A stretch of DNA of 64,000 nt from Actinoplanes lobatus (GCF_014205215.1 NZ_JACHNC010000001.1:1059001-1123000); one strand, 5' to 3'. Counted from the first letter of the stretch, positions 26,056-35,640 are shown. The notes: generated by a model not told the origin, from the sequence alone. Made by a program: numbers and translations.

Positions 26056-29000
26056 TCAGCGGACTCTGGTGGTGGCGGAGCGGCCGGGGCCGGCGCCGGC
26101 CGGGTTCACGGCCTGGACCGTGATGCGGTAGCGGGTGTTCTTCGGGGTACCGGACGGGGCCGTGAAGGTCGCCTTCCGGGCCGAAGCCGGGTGGGTGGTC
26201 ACGATGGCCGAACCGTAGGGCCTGCCCTTAGCGTTCACGCGCTGGTAGGTGACCCGGTAGCCGATGATCCCGGCGCCGCCGGTGGTGGACGGGGCCGTCC
26301 AGCGGATCGCCGCGGTGAGCGGGCCGCCGGAACGGCCGGGGTCGGCGGTCAGGGAGCCGGGCTTGACCGGGACGGCCCGCGGGGTGACGGCCGTGCTGGC
26401 CTTCGACCAGGCGCCGGCGCCGATCCCGTTGACGGCGCGGACCCGGAACCGGTAGGCCGTGCCGTTGGCGAGCCCGGTGACGGTGTGCGCCGAGCTGCCG
26501 GCGGTGGCGGTCCGGAGGCCGCCGGCCTGCTTGCCCTTGCTGTTCAGCACCTGGATCTCGTAGCGCTCGACCGGGCTGCCGCCGTTGTCGGCGGGTGCGG
26601 CCCAGCGGACCACGGCGACGCCCGCGCCGGGGGCCGGCTGGCCGATCCGGGTAGCGCCGGGAACGGTCCGGGCGCCCGGGGACGGGTCGACCGGGCCGGG
26701 GTTGGCAGTCCCGGGGTCCGTGTTCCCAGGATCCGTGGTCCCCGGATCACCGGTCCCGTTGTCCGCAGAGGCGACGGTGGGAACAATCGTGTTCGAGACA
26801 GCGGAGAAGGCGCTGGCACCGGCCGCGTTGACGGCGCGGACCCAGAACGCGTAGGGCTGACCGGAGGTGAGGCCGTACATGGTCAGTTCGGTGACACCGG
26901 GGTCGGCCACGTCCACGCCCACGACGATGCCCGTCGAAGCGTCCAGGGCCTGGATCTCGTAGCCGTAGATCGCCGTCCCGCCGTCGTAGCCGGGAGCGGT
27001 CCAGCGGACCACCGCGCTCTCCTCGCCGGCGGTGGCGACCCCGATGCCCGGAGCGTCCGGTGCGACCGGCGTGACCGGCCGCGGCGGGGTGACGGTCGGC
27101 CGCGGGGTCGGCGTGGCCGTGGTCGGGGCCGCGGTGGGCGCCGTGGTCGGGGCAGTAGTGGGCGCCGTGGTCGGTGCCACGGTCGGAGCTGTAGTAGGGG
27201 CCGTAGTCGGAACGGTGGTGGGTGGAATGGTGGTGGGTGGAACGGTGGTGGGCGCGGGCGTGGTCGGCTGCGGATCGGGGTTTTCCCCGGGCTCGGCCGG
27301 GCCGTCGTCACCAGGAGCCGCGGCGGCCGGGGTCACCGGGCCGAACGGGGCGCTGAACACGCCGGGCCCGGCGGCCGTGTCGGCACGCACCCGGAAGGTG
27401 TATCCGGTGCCGTTGACCAGGCCGGTCACGACGAGGCCGCGGGTGTCGGCGGGAAGGGCGGTCAGGACGGTCGCGCCGCCGCCGGTCCGTTCCAGGGTGA
27501 GGCCGGTGACCGGGTCGCCGGCGGTCGCGTCGGGCACGGTGATCAGCACGGTGGCCTGCCCGTCCCCGGCGAACGCGCTGACGCCGAGGAAGGCCCGCAT
27601 GCCGCTGACGTCCACGGTCTGGTCGTCGAAACGCAGCAGCTCGACGTTGCGAACCAGGTCGTTGCCGTCCGGGCCGGAGACGAGGACGCCACCGGAGATC
27701 GGGGTGACGGCGTATGCGGAGCGCGCCCCGGCGTACACCGCTGTGTCGTGGTCCGGCGACGGCGAGGTCAGGATCTCCCGTACCGGAATGATGTCCTCGG
27801 GTTTGATCCTGCCGGCGAAGACGTCGGCCTGGAGCTCGGCGAGGGAGCGTGCCGAGCGGATCTCCGCGCCGGAGGCGGAGCGGACGCTGAGACGAACCGA
27901 AAGGTAGCGGTCGCCGTCGATGACGTCGTCGCCGCCACGGCCCTGGAAGGTGTCGTCGCCGGCGCCGCCGAGCAGGATGTTGCCCTCGCCCCACACGTTG
28001 CCGCGCAGGTCGCAGGTCCGTCCGGTCCGGTTGGCGACGGTGTCGGCCGGGATGGGCAGTTCGGTGACCACCTGGTCGAGCCCGCTGATCCGGGCGACGC
28101 CGGCCGCGTCGAGCGCGTCGCAGCCGACGGCGCCGTCGAGGGCGGGGATGCCGTCGTCGCCGCGCAGGGTGTCGTCGCCCGCGCCGCCGGAGAGGGACTC
28201 GACCTCGTCGTACCGGTCGCGGACCTCGGTCTGGAGGCCGTCGAGGCCGAGGAGCGGCAGGTCGAGGTCGGCGTCGATGGTCTCGGTGCCGGCGATGGAC
28301 CAGTCCCAGCCGGAGCCGCCGGCGTTCTTCTCGATGCCGGGGCCCTGGACCCCGATGTCGTCGCCGCCCTCCATGTCGTAGTCGTCGTCGCCACCCTGGC
28401 CGACGAGCACGTCGTGGCCGGGCCGGTTGCTGTCGTCGCGGAAGAACAGGTTGCCGCTGTCGCCCTGGAGCAGGTCGGGTGAGTTGCCGCCCTCCATCCA
28501 GTCGTCGCCGGAGTCGCCGAGCGCGGTGTCCTCGCCGTCACCGGCGATGATCAGGTCGTCGCCCTCGCCGCCGAAGGTGCTGTTGGCGTTGGCGCCGCCG
28601 TTGGTGAAGTCGCGGCCGTCGCCGCCGAGCACGACGTCGAGGCCGGGACCGGCGTCGAGCGCGTCGTTGCCGGGGCCGCCCTTGAGGAAGTCGGCGCCGC
28701 CGAGGTCGGTGAGCACGTCGTCGTCCTCGCCGCCGACGGTGACGTCGTCACCGGCGCCGCCTTCGAGCACGTCGTCGCCTTCGGCGCCCCACAGGGTGTC
28801 GTTGTCGTTGCCGGCGGTGACCCGGTCGCGGTTCTCGGTGCCGGCGTAGACCGACTGGGCGTTCATGCCGGCCGGGTCGACGGTGTTGCGGGCCCGGTAG
28901 GCGATGGTGCCGTCCGGGTGGCGCAGCAGCAGGGCCCGCTCGTCGCACTCGGTGGCCGGGTCGTCGTCGACCAGGTTGCCGTGCCGGGCGTATCCGTCGG

Positions 29001-31353
29001 CGGTGCCGTCCAGGGTGGACAGGTCGAAGCGGCAGTCGGTGGTGGCGAAGACGTCGGCGCGCAGGCTGTGCGCCGTGGTGGTGCGGCCGATCAGCTCGGC
29101 GAACGAGTTGCCTTCGAGCTGGCTGCGCAGGTTCATGCCGGGCGTACGGGCGAGGTAGTACAGCCGGTCGCCGTTCTGGAGGGCGGTGAGCTGGCTCTCG
29201 AAGACGTAGTCGAAGGTGCTGCCGAGCAGGCCGCCGAACGGTTCGGTGGTCTCGGCGAGCCCGCCGATCCACAGGTCGATGTCGTCGAGGCCGGAGTTCG
29301 CGGTGGTCCAGGCGCCGGTGGCGTTGAGGAAACCGGCGCCGGCCGGGGTCTCCAGCAGTGCCTGGGCGGCGGCCCGCTTCTCGTCCACGGTGGTCTTGTT
29401 CAGAAGGGAGGGGTGCTTGCCGTACGCCGCCACGAAGTTGACAAGCGATTCGGGGTGCTTGAGGTGCTCGCCGAAGTCGATCCAGCTGACGTAGGGCCTC
29501 AGCCGCCCGTCCCCGGTCCGGTCGTGCAGCACGCGCCGCAGATGGTTCAGCGACGGCACGCCCTCGGAGCGGCCCCGGGCGATGTTGATCGCGCCGAGGT
29601 CCATCGGCAGGCCGAGCAGGTTGTTGCGCAGGGTGTCGGTCATGAACTCGTCGAGGTCGTTGCCGACCTGCTCGCTCATGCCTTGGACGATCTCGCCGGC
29701 CGCCTGTTCGGGCGACAGGGTGCCGTCGGCGGTGAAGGCCGGCGGGTTGAGGAAGCCGTCCAGCAGGGAGAGGCCGCCGGCGTTGGGCCGTTCGATGCGC
29801 TCGGTGAGCATCGAGTGCCCGAACCGGTAGACGGCGTGCGCGAACTCGGCGTACACGGCCGGGTTCAGCTCGGCCTGGGTGAAGGCGAACGGCTGGAACG
29901 GGTTGATCGCCGGCTGGATCTTGCGGGCGAACTCCTCGAAGACGAGGTGCTGGTATTCCATCTCGTTGACGAACTTGGCGGCCTGGAAGAGCCGCCGCCC
30001 GGTCCACTCCGGGTTGCCGTCGGCGACCCGGACGATGTCGGTGACCAGGCGGTTGTGCTCGGAGTGGAAGATCTGGTGCACCGCGGTGAGGCCGATGTTC
30101 TCGTTGGCCCGGCCGTCACCGGCGATGTAGTGGGCGGCGAGCATCTCGTCGTCGTAGGTGCCGGCCGGCTGGGCCGTGAAGTCCGTGCCGGCCACCGTGT
30201 CGGCATCCGGCGTGAGCGTGCCGCCGGGTTTGGCGTGGTGCGCGATGTCGGTGAGGAACGGCGTGTCGAAGTGGACCACGTCGGCGGGCACGGCGACCGG
30301 GTTCGCGAGGTCGCCCTCGACCAGGCCGGCCGCGGTGACGTACTGCGGGAGGCCGCGGGCCGGGCCGGGCACGAAGTCGCCGTACGCGTCGGCGAGCACC
30401 ATCGGCACGTCGAGCGCGTCGGTGTCGGACAGTGCCAGGCCGAGCCGCTCGCGGGCCTGCCGCTTGACGTCGGCCCAGGTGGGCAGCCCGCCGGCATCGC
30501 CGGTGAGCAGGTTGCCGGTGTCCTTGGCGAGGGTGTCGTACTCGCGCAGGAACACCTGGTGTGCGGCGTGCGACGCGTACGTCTGGGAGTTGTCGACGTA
30601 CGAGGTGTCGGTGTTCGTGGCGTCCGGACGGGCGGCCCGGCTGAGCATCATGAACCGCATGTTCGACGGCACGTACCTCGCGTCCCCGGGACCGGGGTCG
30701 TCGGCCGTACCGGTCTGGCGGTCCGGTCCCGCGATGAGCGGGTCGTCGGCGCGCAGCGGGACCATGACGATGTCGTCGCTCTTGACCGTCTGGTCGATGC
30801 CGTGGTCGAAGAACTGGCCGAAGAGGGTGAACCACGAGTTGTAGGGCGCGGACAGCCCGAAGTCGGTGGTCACGTTGGGGATGAAGAGCGTGGCGCCGTC
30901 GGTGGCGCCGCCGGAGACCGCGACCGCGGCCGGGTTGGCCGCGGTCTGGTCGGCGATCAGGTTGCTGATCTGCCGGGGCGCCGCGTCGACGGCGTTCTCC
31001 CCCTGGTAGCCGGCCGGGTACTCGGCGGGCGCCAGGCGGGGGAAGGTCTCGCCGGCGGCGCCGTAGTTCTCCTGCCCCGGGGTGAGGTGGTTGCAGGTCC
31101 CGTCGACCGTGCGCAGGCCGAGGGCGAGCAGGGGGCTGCCGAGTTCGTCGCGCAGCGCCCCGCAGGGTCCGGTCTCGCTGGTCGTGCCGGCGACGTGCGC
31201 CTCAGCGATCTTGATCTGCTTGAGGATGTACTCCAGGTCGGCGGCGGTGACGGTGAATCCCTGGCCGATCGGGGCGGCCTGTGCGGGAGGAACCGCCAGG
31301 ACCGTGGTGGAGAGCAGCGCGCCGAACACGGCGGCGGACCAGACTCTGCGCAA
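26056..31353 (-). CDS. Secreted animal-type haem peroxidase with RTX repeats and four Fn3 domains
   Basis: A 1765-residue exported protein. The signal peptide (1-26) ends AQA. An animal haem peroxidase domain (about 100-760) has the distal Asp-His in FGQFFDHGID (His184), the conserved Arg in FHSEHNRL (435) and the proximal His in YRFGHSML (513). A calcium-binding RTX region (about 840-1150) has repeats such as GGAGDD and GGEGDD. Next come a short beta domain (1198-1250), one Fn3 domain (1255-1342), a Thr/Pro linker (1360-1428) and three more Fn3 domains (1430-1525, 1565-1658, 1662-1762). This resembles the MopA manganese-oxidising peroxidases and other bacterial peroxidases with RTX tails. 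TTG (31351-31353) is the start, with GAGG seven bases before it. It lies third after the multicopper oxidase and a coupled unknown gene. Confidence 0.88.
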   Translation of the reverse strand: MRRVWSAAVFGALLSTTVLAVPPAQAAPIGQGFTVTAADLEYILKQIKIAEAHVAGTTSETGPCGALRDELGSPLLALGLRTVDGTCNHLTPGQENYGAAGETFPRLAPAEYPAGYQGENAVDAAPRQISNLIADQTAANPAAVAVSGGATDGATLFIPNVTTDFGLSAPYNSWFTLFGQFFDHGIDQTVKSDDIVMVPLRADDPLIAGPDRQTGTADDPGPGDARYVPSNMRFMMLSRAARPDATNTDTSYVDNSQTYASHAAHQVFLREYDTLAKDTGNLLTGDAGGLPTWADVKRQARERLGLALSDTDALDVPMVLADAYGDFVPGPARGLPQYVTAAGLVEGDLANPVAVPADVVHFDTPFLTDIAHHAKPGGTLTPDADTVAGTDFTAQPAGTYDDEMLAAHYIAGDGRANENIGLTAVHQIFHSEHNRLVTDIVRVADGNPEWTGRRLFQAAKFVNEMEYQHLVFEEFARKIQPAINPFQPFAFTQAELNPAVYAEFAHAVYRFGHSMLTERIERPNAGGLSLLDGFLNPPAFTADGTLSPEQAAGEIVQGMSEQVGNDLDEFMTDTLRNNLLGLPMDLGAINIARGRSEGVPSLNHLRRVLHDRTGDGRLRPYVSWIDFGEHLKHPESLVNFVAAYGKHPSLLNKTTVDEKRAAAQALLETPAGAGFLNATGAWTTANSGLDDIDLWIGGLAETTEPFGGLLGSTFDYVFESQLTALQNGDRLYYLARTPGMNLRSQLEGNSFAELIGRTTTAHSLRADVFATTDCRFDLSTLDGTADGYARHGNLVDDDPATECDERALLLRHPDGTIAYRARNTVDPAGMNAQSVYAGTENRDRVTAGNDNDTLWGAEGDDVLEGGAGDDVTVGGEDDDVLTDLGGADFLKGGPGNDALDAGPGLDVVLGGDGRDFTNGGANANSTFGGEGDDLIIAGDGEDTALGDSGDDWMEGGNSPDLLQGDSGNLFFRDDSNRPGHDVLVGQGGDDDYDMEGGDDIGVQGPGIEKNAGGSGWDWSIAGTETIDADLDLPLLGLDGLQTEVRDRYDEVESLSGGAGDDTLRGDDGIPALDGAVGCDALDAAGVARISGLDQVVTELPIPADTVANRTGRTCDLRGNVWGEGNILLGGAGDDTFQGRGGDDVIDGDRYLSVRLSVRSASGAEIRSARSLAELQADVFAGRIKPEDIIPVREILTSPSPDHDTAVYAGARSAYAVTPISGGVLVSGPDGNDLVRNVELLRFDDQTVDVSGMRAFLGVSAFAGDGQATVLITVPDATAGDPVTGLTLERTGGGATVLTALPADTRGLVVTGLVNGTGYTFRVRADTAAGPGVFSAPFGPVTPAAAAPGDDGPAEPGENPDPQPTTPAPTTVPPTTIPPTTVPTTAPTTAPTVAPTTAPTTAPTTAPTAAPTTATPTPRPTVTPPRPVTPVAPDAPGIGVATAGEESAVVRWTAPGYDGGTAIYGYEIQALDASTGIVVGVDVADPGVTELTMYGLTSGQPYAFWVRAVNAAGASAFSAVSNTIVPTVASADNGTGDPGTTDPGNTDPGTANPGPVDPSPGARTVPGATRIGQPAPGAGVAVVRWAAPADNGGSPVERYEIQVLNSKGKQAGGLRTATAGSSAHTVTGLANGTAYRFRVRAVNGIGAGAWSKASTAVTPRAVPVKPGSLTADPGRSGGPLTAAIRWTAPSTTGGAGIIGYRVTYQRVNAKGRPYGSAIVTTHPASARKATFTAPSGTPKNTRYRITVQAVNPAGAGPGRSATTRVR

Positions 31354-31396
31354 GATTGGACCTCATCCCGGGGAGGGGAATGCCCGTTTCATGGGG

Positions 31397-32131
31397 CTAT
31401 TTCGGTACATGTTCTTGCAGCAGGGTGTGGTCCACCTGAGTACTTCCTGAGGCGCCGGGCCCGGGCTCGGTGGCCGTCACGTGCACCTGCGAGGCCGGCA
31501 CCCCGGCGGCCCGGCCCATCGACTCGCGCACCGCGGCGACCTGGCCGTCGCCGAGCACCGCCCCGAAGTAGCGGACCGTGACCCCGGCCGGCTGCACCTC
31601 GGTGACGTAGCGATTCAGCGAGTCGCTGAGCACGCCCTCGGCGTCCTGCCGCTCCCGCACCAGCTCGGGCGTCACCCCGGCGGGCGTCAGGACACAGAAC
31701 GTCAGATCGTGTACGAGGACCGGCTGCACCAGGTAGAAGGCCACCGAGGCGGGCTGGTGGTCGCGCATCAGCGCCTCGGCGTCCATCACCGGTACGCCCT
31801 CGTCCAGCACGAGGGTCATCTCCGGGACCAGGAACTCCAGCATCCGCTCGGAGAAGACGGCGAACGTGGCGTCGGTCAGCTCACCCAGTTTCTGCTCGGC
31901 GGCCAGTGCCCGCAGCTCCCGGGCGATGGCGGCACGGTCCGCGCCGGGCGCCGGGTGGATCGCGATCGCGGCGCGCCGGCGGACCATCGGGCCGTCGAAG
32001 GTGGTGGTGGCCTGGCGGTCGCCCGCGTCGCCGGTCACCTCGTGGGCGACCGGCGCGGCGTCCGGTTCGGGGCGGGCGTACCAGGCCGCGCCGACGGCCA
32101 GGGCCAGCAGCCCGGCGAGGAGCCGCCGCAT
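31397..32131 (-). CDS. Exported protein of unknown function between two oxidase genes
   Basis: A 244-residue protein with a short N-terminal hydrophobic segment (LLAGLLALAVGAAWYA, residues 4-19) that is either an anchor or a signal, and an otherwise soluble, mixed alpha/beta body. One cysteine lies in LTFCVLTP; no catalytic signature is recognised. Its ATG shares one base with the TGA of the multicopper oxidase gene (TGATG), so the two are translationally coupled, and the peroxidase gene starts 43 nt after its stop. Such tight coupling suggests a chaperone, maturation factor or subunit for one of the oxidases, but that is inference from position. The family is unknown to me. Confidence 0.72.
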   Translation of the reverse strand: MRRLLAGLLALAVGAAWYARPEPDAAPVAHEVTGDAGDRQATTTFDGPMVRRRAAIAIHPAPGADRAAIARELRALAAEQKLGELTDATFAVFSERMLEFLVPEMTLVLDEGVPVMDAEALMRDHQPASVAFYLVQPVLVHDLTFCVLTPAGVTPELVRERQDAEGVLSDSLNRYVTEVQPAGVTVRYFGAVLGDGQVAAVRESMGRAAGVPASQVHVTATEPGPGASGSTQVDHTLLQEHVPK

Positions 32132-33801
32132 CAGGTGCCCAGCGGGTAGCTGGGGGCGTAGGTCACCGGCTGCTCCGGGGACTCGTCGGCGTACGCCGGG
32201 TCCGAGGAGATCGGGTCATTGGCGCCCGGGTCGCCGACCGCGAACTGGATCATCATGTCGCTGTCCTCGTGGATGAGGTTGTGGCAGTGCAGCATGTAGC
32301 GGCCGCCGGCGTTGCCGTCGCCGGTGGTGAACTGCATGAGCACCGACGCGGTCTCGTTCTCGCCCAGGTAGAAGACGTCCTTCGGGCCGTTCTCCCAGGC
32401 GTACGGCTTGTTGCCCGGGGTGTTGTTGCGGGACAGCACCATGCCGTCGATCAGGTGGATGTGCACCGGGTGGAACCAGCCCCCGGACTCGTTCACCAGA
32501 TCCCAGATCTCCACGTCGTACGGCTTCGGATTGCCCAGCACCCGCTTGAAGCCGCTCTTCTCGACGTCGTCCCAGGTCTCCCCGTTGACGGTCCAGAGCC
32601 CGTGCTTGCGTTCCACCCGCACGGTGCGGCGCGCGGTCGCCATCTCCGGCTTGAGCTTCATGACGTCGTGGGCCCCACGGTTCGCCCACGGCACCGGCCC
32701 GGCGTCGAGTGTCTTCGGGATCTGGTACGTGTCCGGCGCACCCGAGTCGGCGACCACCTCGAACTGCATCACCTTGTCGGTGTTCTGGAAGTCCTCGTTG
32801 TTCTTGTTGCTCAGGTTCCGCAGCTCGATCTTCTGACCGACCTTGTACTTCCGGAAGTCGATCAGCACCTCGTACCGCTCGGCCGGGCTGTGCCGGAAGC
32901 TGGCCACCTCGGCCACCTTCGGCGTCATGCCGCCGTCCGTGGCGACCACGTAGAACGGGTCCCCGGTGCTGAGCCGCCAACGGTAGGACCGGGAGATCGA
33001 CGCGACCAGGATCCGGAACCGGTAGACCCGCGGCTTGACCCGCATCTTCGGCCACGGCACCCCGTTCACCAGGATGATGTCGCCCATCAGGCCGGCGTTG
33101 TCCTCGTCGTCGAAGGCCACCGAGCCGTCCGCGTTGAAGGCGATGTCACTGACCACGATCGGGACGTCGTACTGGTCCTGCGGCAGTTGTGCCGCCTCGT
33201 ACTCGTCGGTCAGGTGGTACTGCGCGGCCAGGCCGGAGTAGGCGTTCGCGGCCGTGGTCCGGTGGTTGTGGTCGTGGTACCAGAGCGTCCGGGCCGGCTG
33301 CCAGTTCGGGTACCGGTAGGTCTTGCAGTGCCCCGGGTGGGTGTGGTCGTTGGCGTACCCGTCGTACTGCGGCAGCGAGGCCGACCCGTGCAGGTGGGTG
33401 ACCGTGCTGAACGGCTTCCCGTTGATCCGGTTCAGGGTGAGCGAGTTCTTGATCCGTACCTCGGTACGGGTACCGCGCGGCACCCGGATGGTCGGCCCCG
33501 GGAAGATCCCGTTGTAGCCGGCGATCGTGGTGACCAGGCCCGGCACGATGCTGGCCGGCCCGGTCTTCTGGGTGAGCCGGTACTTCTGGAACGGCCCCTC
33601 GCCGTCGACGCCCTCGTCGTAGGGCATCAGGACCGGCGGCCGCCGGAACATGTTGGTGTACGGCGTCGGCGTGTTGCGTGTGGCGAGCCCGCTCGACTTG
33701 GCCACCACGGCGCCACCCGCGGCCGTGACGATCAGGCCACCGCCACCCAGCGCGAAAGCGCCCTTGAGCAGGCCGCGCCGGCTCAGACTTCCCCGTGACA
33801 T
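32131..33801 (-). CDS. Tat-exported multicopper oxidase
   Basis: A 556-residue three-cupredoxin oxidase of the CotA/bilirubin oxidase/phenoxazinone synthase type. The N-terminus LSRRGLLKGAFALGGGGLIV is a twin-arginine signal, fitting export of a folded copper protein. All copper ligands are present: HLHG (136-139), WYHDH (174-178), HPVHIH (444-449) and HCHNLIHEDSDM (505-516), with Met516 as the T1 axial ligand. Such enzymes oxidise phenols, bilirubin or metals (Mn(II), Cu(I)) while reducing oxygen to water; the substrate here is unknown. It is the first gene of a three-gene unit with the unknown protein and the haem peroxidase, divergent from a SARP-like regulator. The ATG at 33799-33801 has GGGAGCTCG upstream. 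Confidence 0.93.
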   Translation of the reverse strand: MSRGSLSRRGLLKGAFALGGGGLIVTAAGGAVVAKSSGLATRNTPTPYTNMFRRPPVLMPYDEGVDGEGPFQKYRLTQKTGPASIVPGLVTTIAGYNGIFPGPTIRVPRGTRTEVRIKNSLTLNRINGKPFSTVTHLHGSASLPQYDGYANDHTHPGHCKTYRYPNWQPARTLWYHDHNHRTTAANAYSGLAAQYHLTDEYEAAQLPQDQYDVPIVVSDIAFNADGSVAFDDEDNAGLMGDIILVNGVPWPKMRVKPRVYRFRILVASISRSYRWRLSTGDPFYVVATDGGMTPKVAEVASFRHSPAERYEVLIDFRKYKVGQKIELRNLSNKNNEDFQNTDKVMQFEVVADSGAPDTYQIPKTLDAGPVPWANRGAHDVMKLKPEMATARRTVRVERKHGLWTVNGETWDDVEKSGFKRVLGNPKPYDVEIWDLVNESGGWFHPVHIHLIDGMVLSRNNTPGNKPYAWENGPKDVFYLGENETASVLMQFTTGDGNAGGRYMLHCHNLIHEDSDMMIQFAVGDPGANDPISSDPAYADESPEQPVTYAPSYPLGT

Positions 33802-33856
33802 CGAGCTCCCTTTGGTCCGGTCAGCAGTCGGGCGCCGACGGTAGGAGCAGGGCCTT

Positions 33857-33873
33857 TGGAAAACCTGTGGAAA
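33857..33873. promoter_or_regulatory. 11-bp-spaced direct repeats in the divergent promoter
   Basis: TGGAAA occurs at 33857-33862 and again at 33868-33873, exactly 11 bp apart, in the 132-bp region between the multicopper oxidase and the SARP-like gene. SARP regulators bind short direct repeats spaced by one helical turn, so this is a candidate site for control of both genes. Confidence 0.4.
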
Positions 33874-33933
33874 GCCTCATCTCGGGTGGCCCGGACGCCG
33901 AACCTGTCCGGAGAACCTTCACGAGGAGGAGAC

Positions 33934-35640
33934 ATGCGTGTCAGCGTGCTCGGGCAGCTGACCGTCACATCGGGCACCGGTGAGCCGCTGCCCGCCGGCG
34001 AGCTGCCCCGCCGTGCCCGGCAGGTGCTCGCGGTGCTGGCGGCACGGCACGACCGGATCCAGTCCAAGGACGCGCTGGCGGACTCGGTCTGGGGCGACGA
34101 CCTGCCCGGGAACCACGTGTCCGCGCTGGAGCACTACGTCTCGGTGATCCGGCGGCGCCTGCAACCGGACGGCTCGTCGGCGAACTGGTTCATCGTGACC
34201 CGCAGCGGCGGCTACCTCTTCGACACCGGCCGGGCCGCGCTGGACCTGGCCGACCTGCGGGCGCTGATCCGCCGGCTGGACGCGCTGCCCCCGGGCTGCC
34301 CGGAACGACTGGCCGTCCACGAGGGCATCCTCGACCTGGCCCGGCAGCTGCCGTTCCCCGAGGACCCGTACGCCGACTGGGCCGAACCGGTCCGCGCCGA
34401 GGTCCAGGTGGCGGCCGTGAACGCGCTGCTCCAGCACTCCGACGCGGCCCTGCCCAGCGACGCCGCCCGGTCGTTGCGCCTGGCCCAGGAGGCGATCGAG
34501 CTCAACCCGTTCCTGGAGTCCGGGTACCGGGCCGCGATGAGCGCGGCGATCGCGATGGGCCGGCAGGACGACGCGCTGCGCATCTTCGAACGCTGCCGGA
34601 ACCTGCTCGACGTGGAACTGGGCGTGGCGCCGTCGGCCGAGCTGGTCCGCCTGCAACGGGAGGTGCTGGCCGCCCGGGTGGCCGAGCCGCCGCCCGCCGC
34701 CCCGCCCACGCCGCCGGCGCAGGCTCCCCCGCGGGAGCGGTTCCTGGGCCGGATCACCGAACTGCGGGTGCTGCTCGAACCGGATCCGCCCGCGGTGGTG
34801 CACATCGTCGGGCCGTCCGGGTCCGGCAAGTCGGCCTTCCTCTCCGAGCTGGAGCGCCACGCGCCCGGGCGGGTCGGCGTCGGGCACGGCGCGTCGTCGG
34901 TCGGGGTGCTCCGGCACGCCTGGCTGCTGGCCGCGCTCACCGATCTGGGTGCGGCGCCGGAGATCCTGTCCATCGTCGACGCCTCCGGGCCGGACCAGCC
35001 GCTGCTGCGTCCCGACCTGGAGCGGATCGGCGCCGCGCTGGCCGGGCCGGATCCGGTCTTCATCGCCATCGACGACGCCGCCGACCTGGACGCGGCCAGC
35101 GTGGCCGAGCTGTCCTGGCTGGGCCGGCACTGTCCGGCGCTGCGGATCGTGCTGACCTACCGCTATCCGTCGGAGATCGCCGACCGGCCGCTGGCCGGCC
35201 TCGGCACTCCGGTGGTGCTGCGCCTCGAACCGCTCGCCGACCACGACCTGGCCGTTCTCGGCGACGGCGACCTGCCGGAACAGACCGGTGGCATCCCGGC
35301 GCTGGTCGCGACCGCGCAACGGCCGCCCGCGGTGTCGCACGCGGTGGCCATGCAGATCGCCCGGCAGCGCACCCGCTGGATGCCCGATCCGTCGTGGGAG
35401 ATCCTGCGGCTGTGCGCGGTGCTGGGGCCGCTCAGCGTGGGCGAGCTGTCGACGCTCACCGATCACCCCCTGCCGGAGGTGCTGGCCTGCGTCGACCACC
35501 TGGTCCACGCCCACCTGCTGACCGAGAACGAGGACGGCCGCGTCCGGCACCGCAGCTCGCTGACCAGCGCGGCGGTCTCCGGCCAGGTCTCCGCGGCGTC
35601 GGCCCGCTATCTGCGCCGCCGCCTGGCCGCGGATTCCTGA
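33934..35640 (+). CDS. SARP-like transcriptional regulator with an ATPase domain
   Basis: A 568-residue regulator. The N-terminal OmpR-like winged helix (about 1-95, VSVLGQLTV ... SVWGDDLPGNHVSALEHYVSVIRRRL) and bacterial transcriptional activation domain (about 103-245) together form the SARP unit. A Pro-rich linker leads to an AAA/NB-ARC-like domain with Walker A GPSGSGKS (293-300) and a Walker-B-like strand FIAIDDAAD (about 376-384). The TPR region of the largest SARPs is missing. SARPs usually activate antibiotic clusters, but no biosynthetic genes are near. The divergent position next to the multicopper oxidase/peroxidase unit suggests that as the target. The ATG at 33934 has GAGGAGGA upstream. 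The gene converges on the PKD protein gene across a strong terminator. Confidence 0.88.
   Translation: MRVSVLGQLTVTSGTGEPLPAGELPRRARQVLAVLAARHDRIQSKDALADSVWGDDLPGNHVSALEHYVSVIRRRLQPDGSSANWFIVTRSGGYLFDTGRAALDLADLRALIRRLDALPPGCPERLAVHEGILDLARQLPFPEDPYADWAEPVRAEVQVAAVNALLQHSDAALPSDAARSLRLAQEAIELNPFLESGYRAAMSAAIAMGRQDDALRIFERCRNLLDVELGVAPSAELVRLQREVLAARVAEPPPAAPPTPPAQAPPRERFLGRITELRVLLEPDPPAVVHIVGPSGSGKSAFLSELERHAPGRVGVGHGASSVGVLRHAWLLAALTDLGAAPEILSIVDASGPDQPLLRPDLERIGAALAGPDPVFIAIDDAADLDAASVAELSWLGRHCPALRIVLTYRYPSEIADRPLAGLGTPVVLRLEPLADHDLAVLGDGDLPEQTGGIPALVATAQRPPAVSHAVAMQIARQRTRWMPDPSWEILRLCAVLGPLSVGELSTLTDHPLPEVLACVDHLVHAHLLTENEDGRVRHRSSLTSAAVSGQVSAASARYLRRRLAADS

Noticed and set aside
33934..35640. 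Antibiotic biosynthetic cluster suggested by the SARP
   Set aside because: No polyketide, peptide, terpene or RiPP biosynthesis genes are present in the window.
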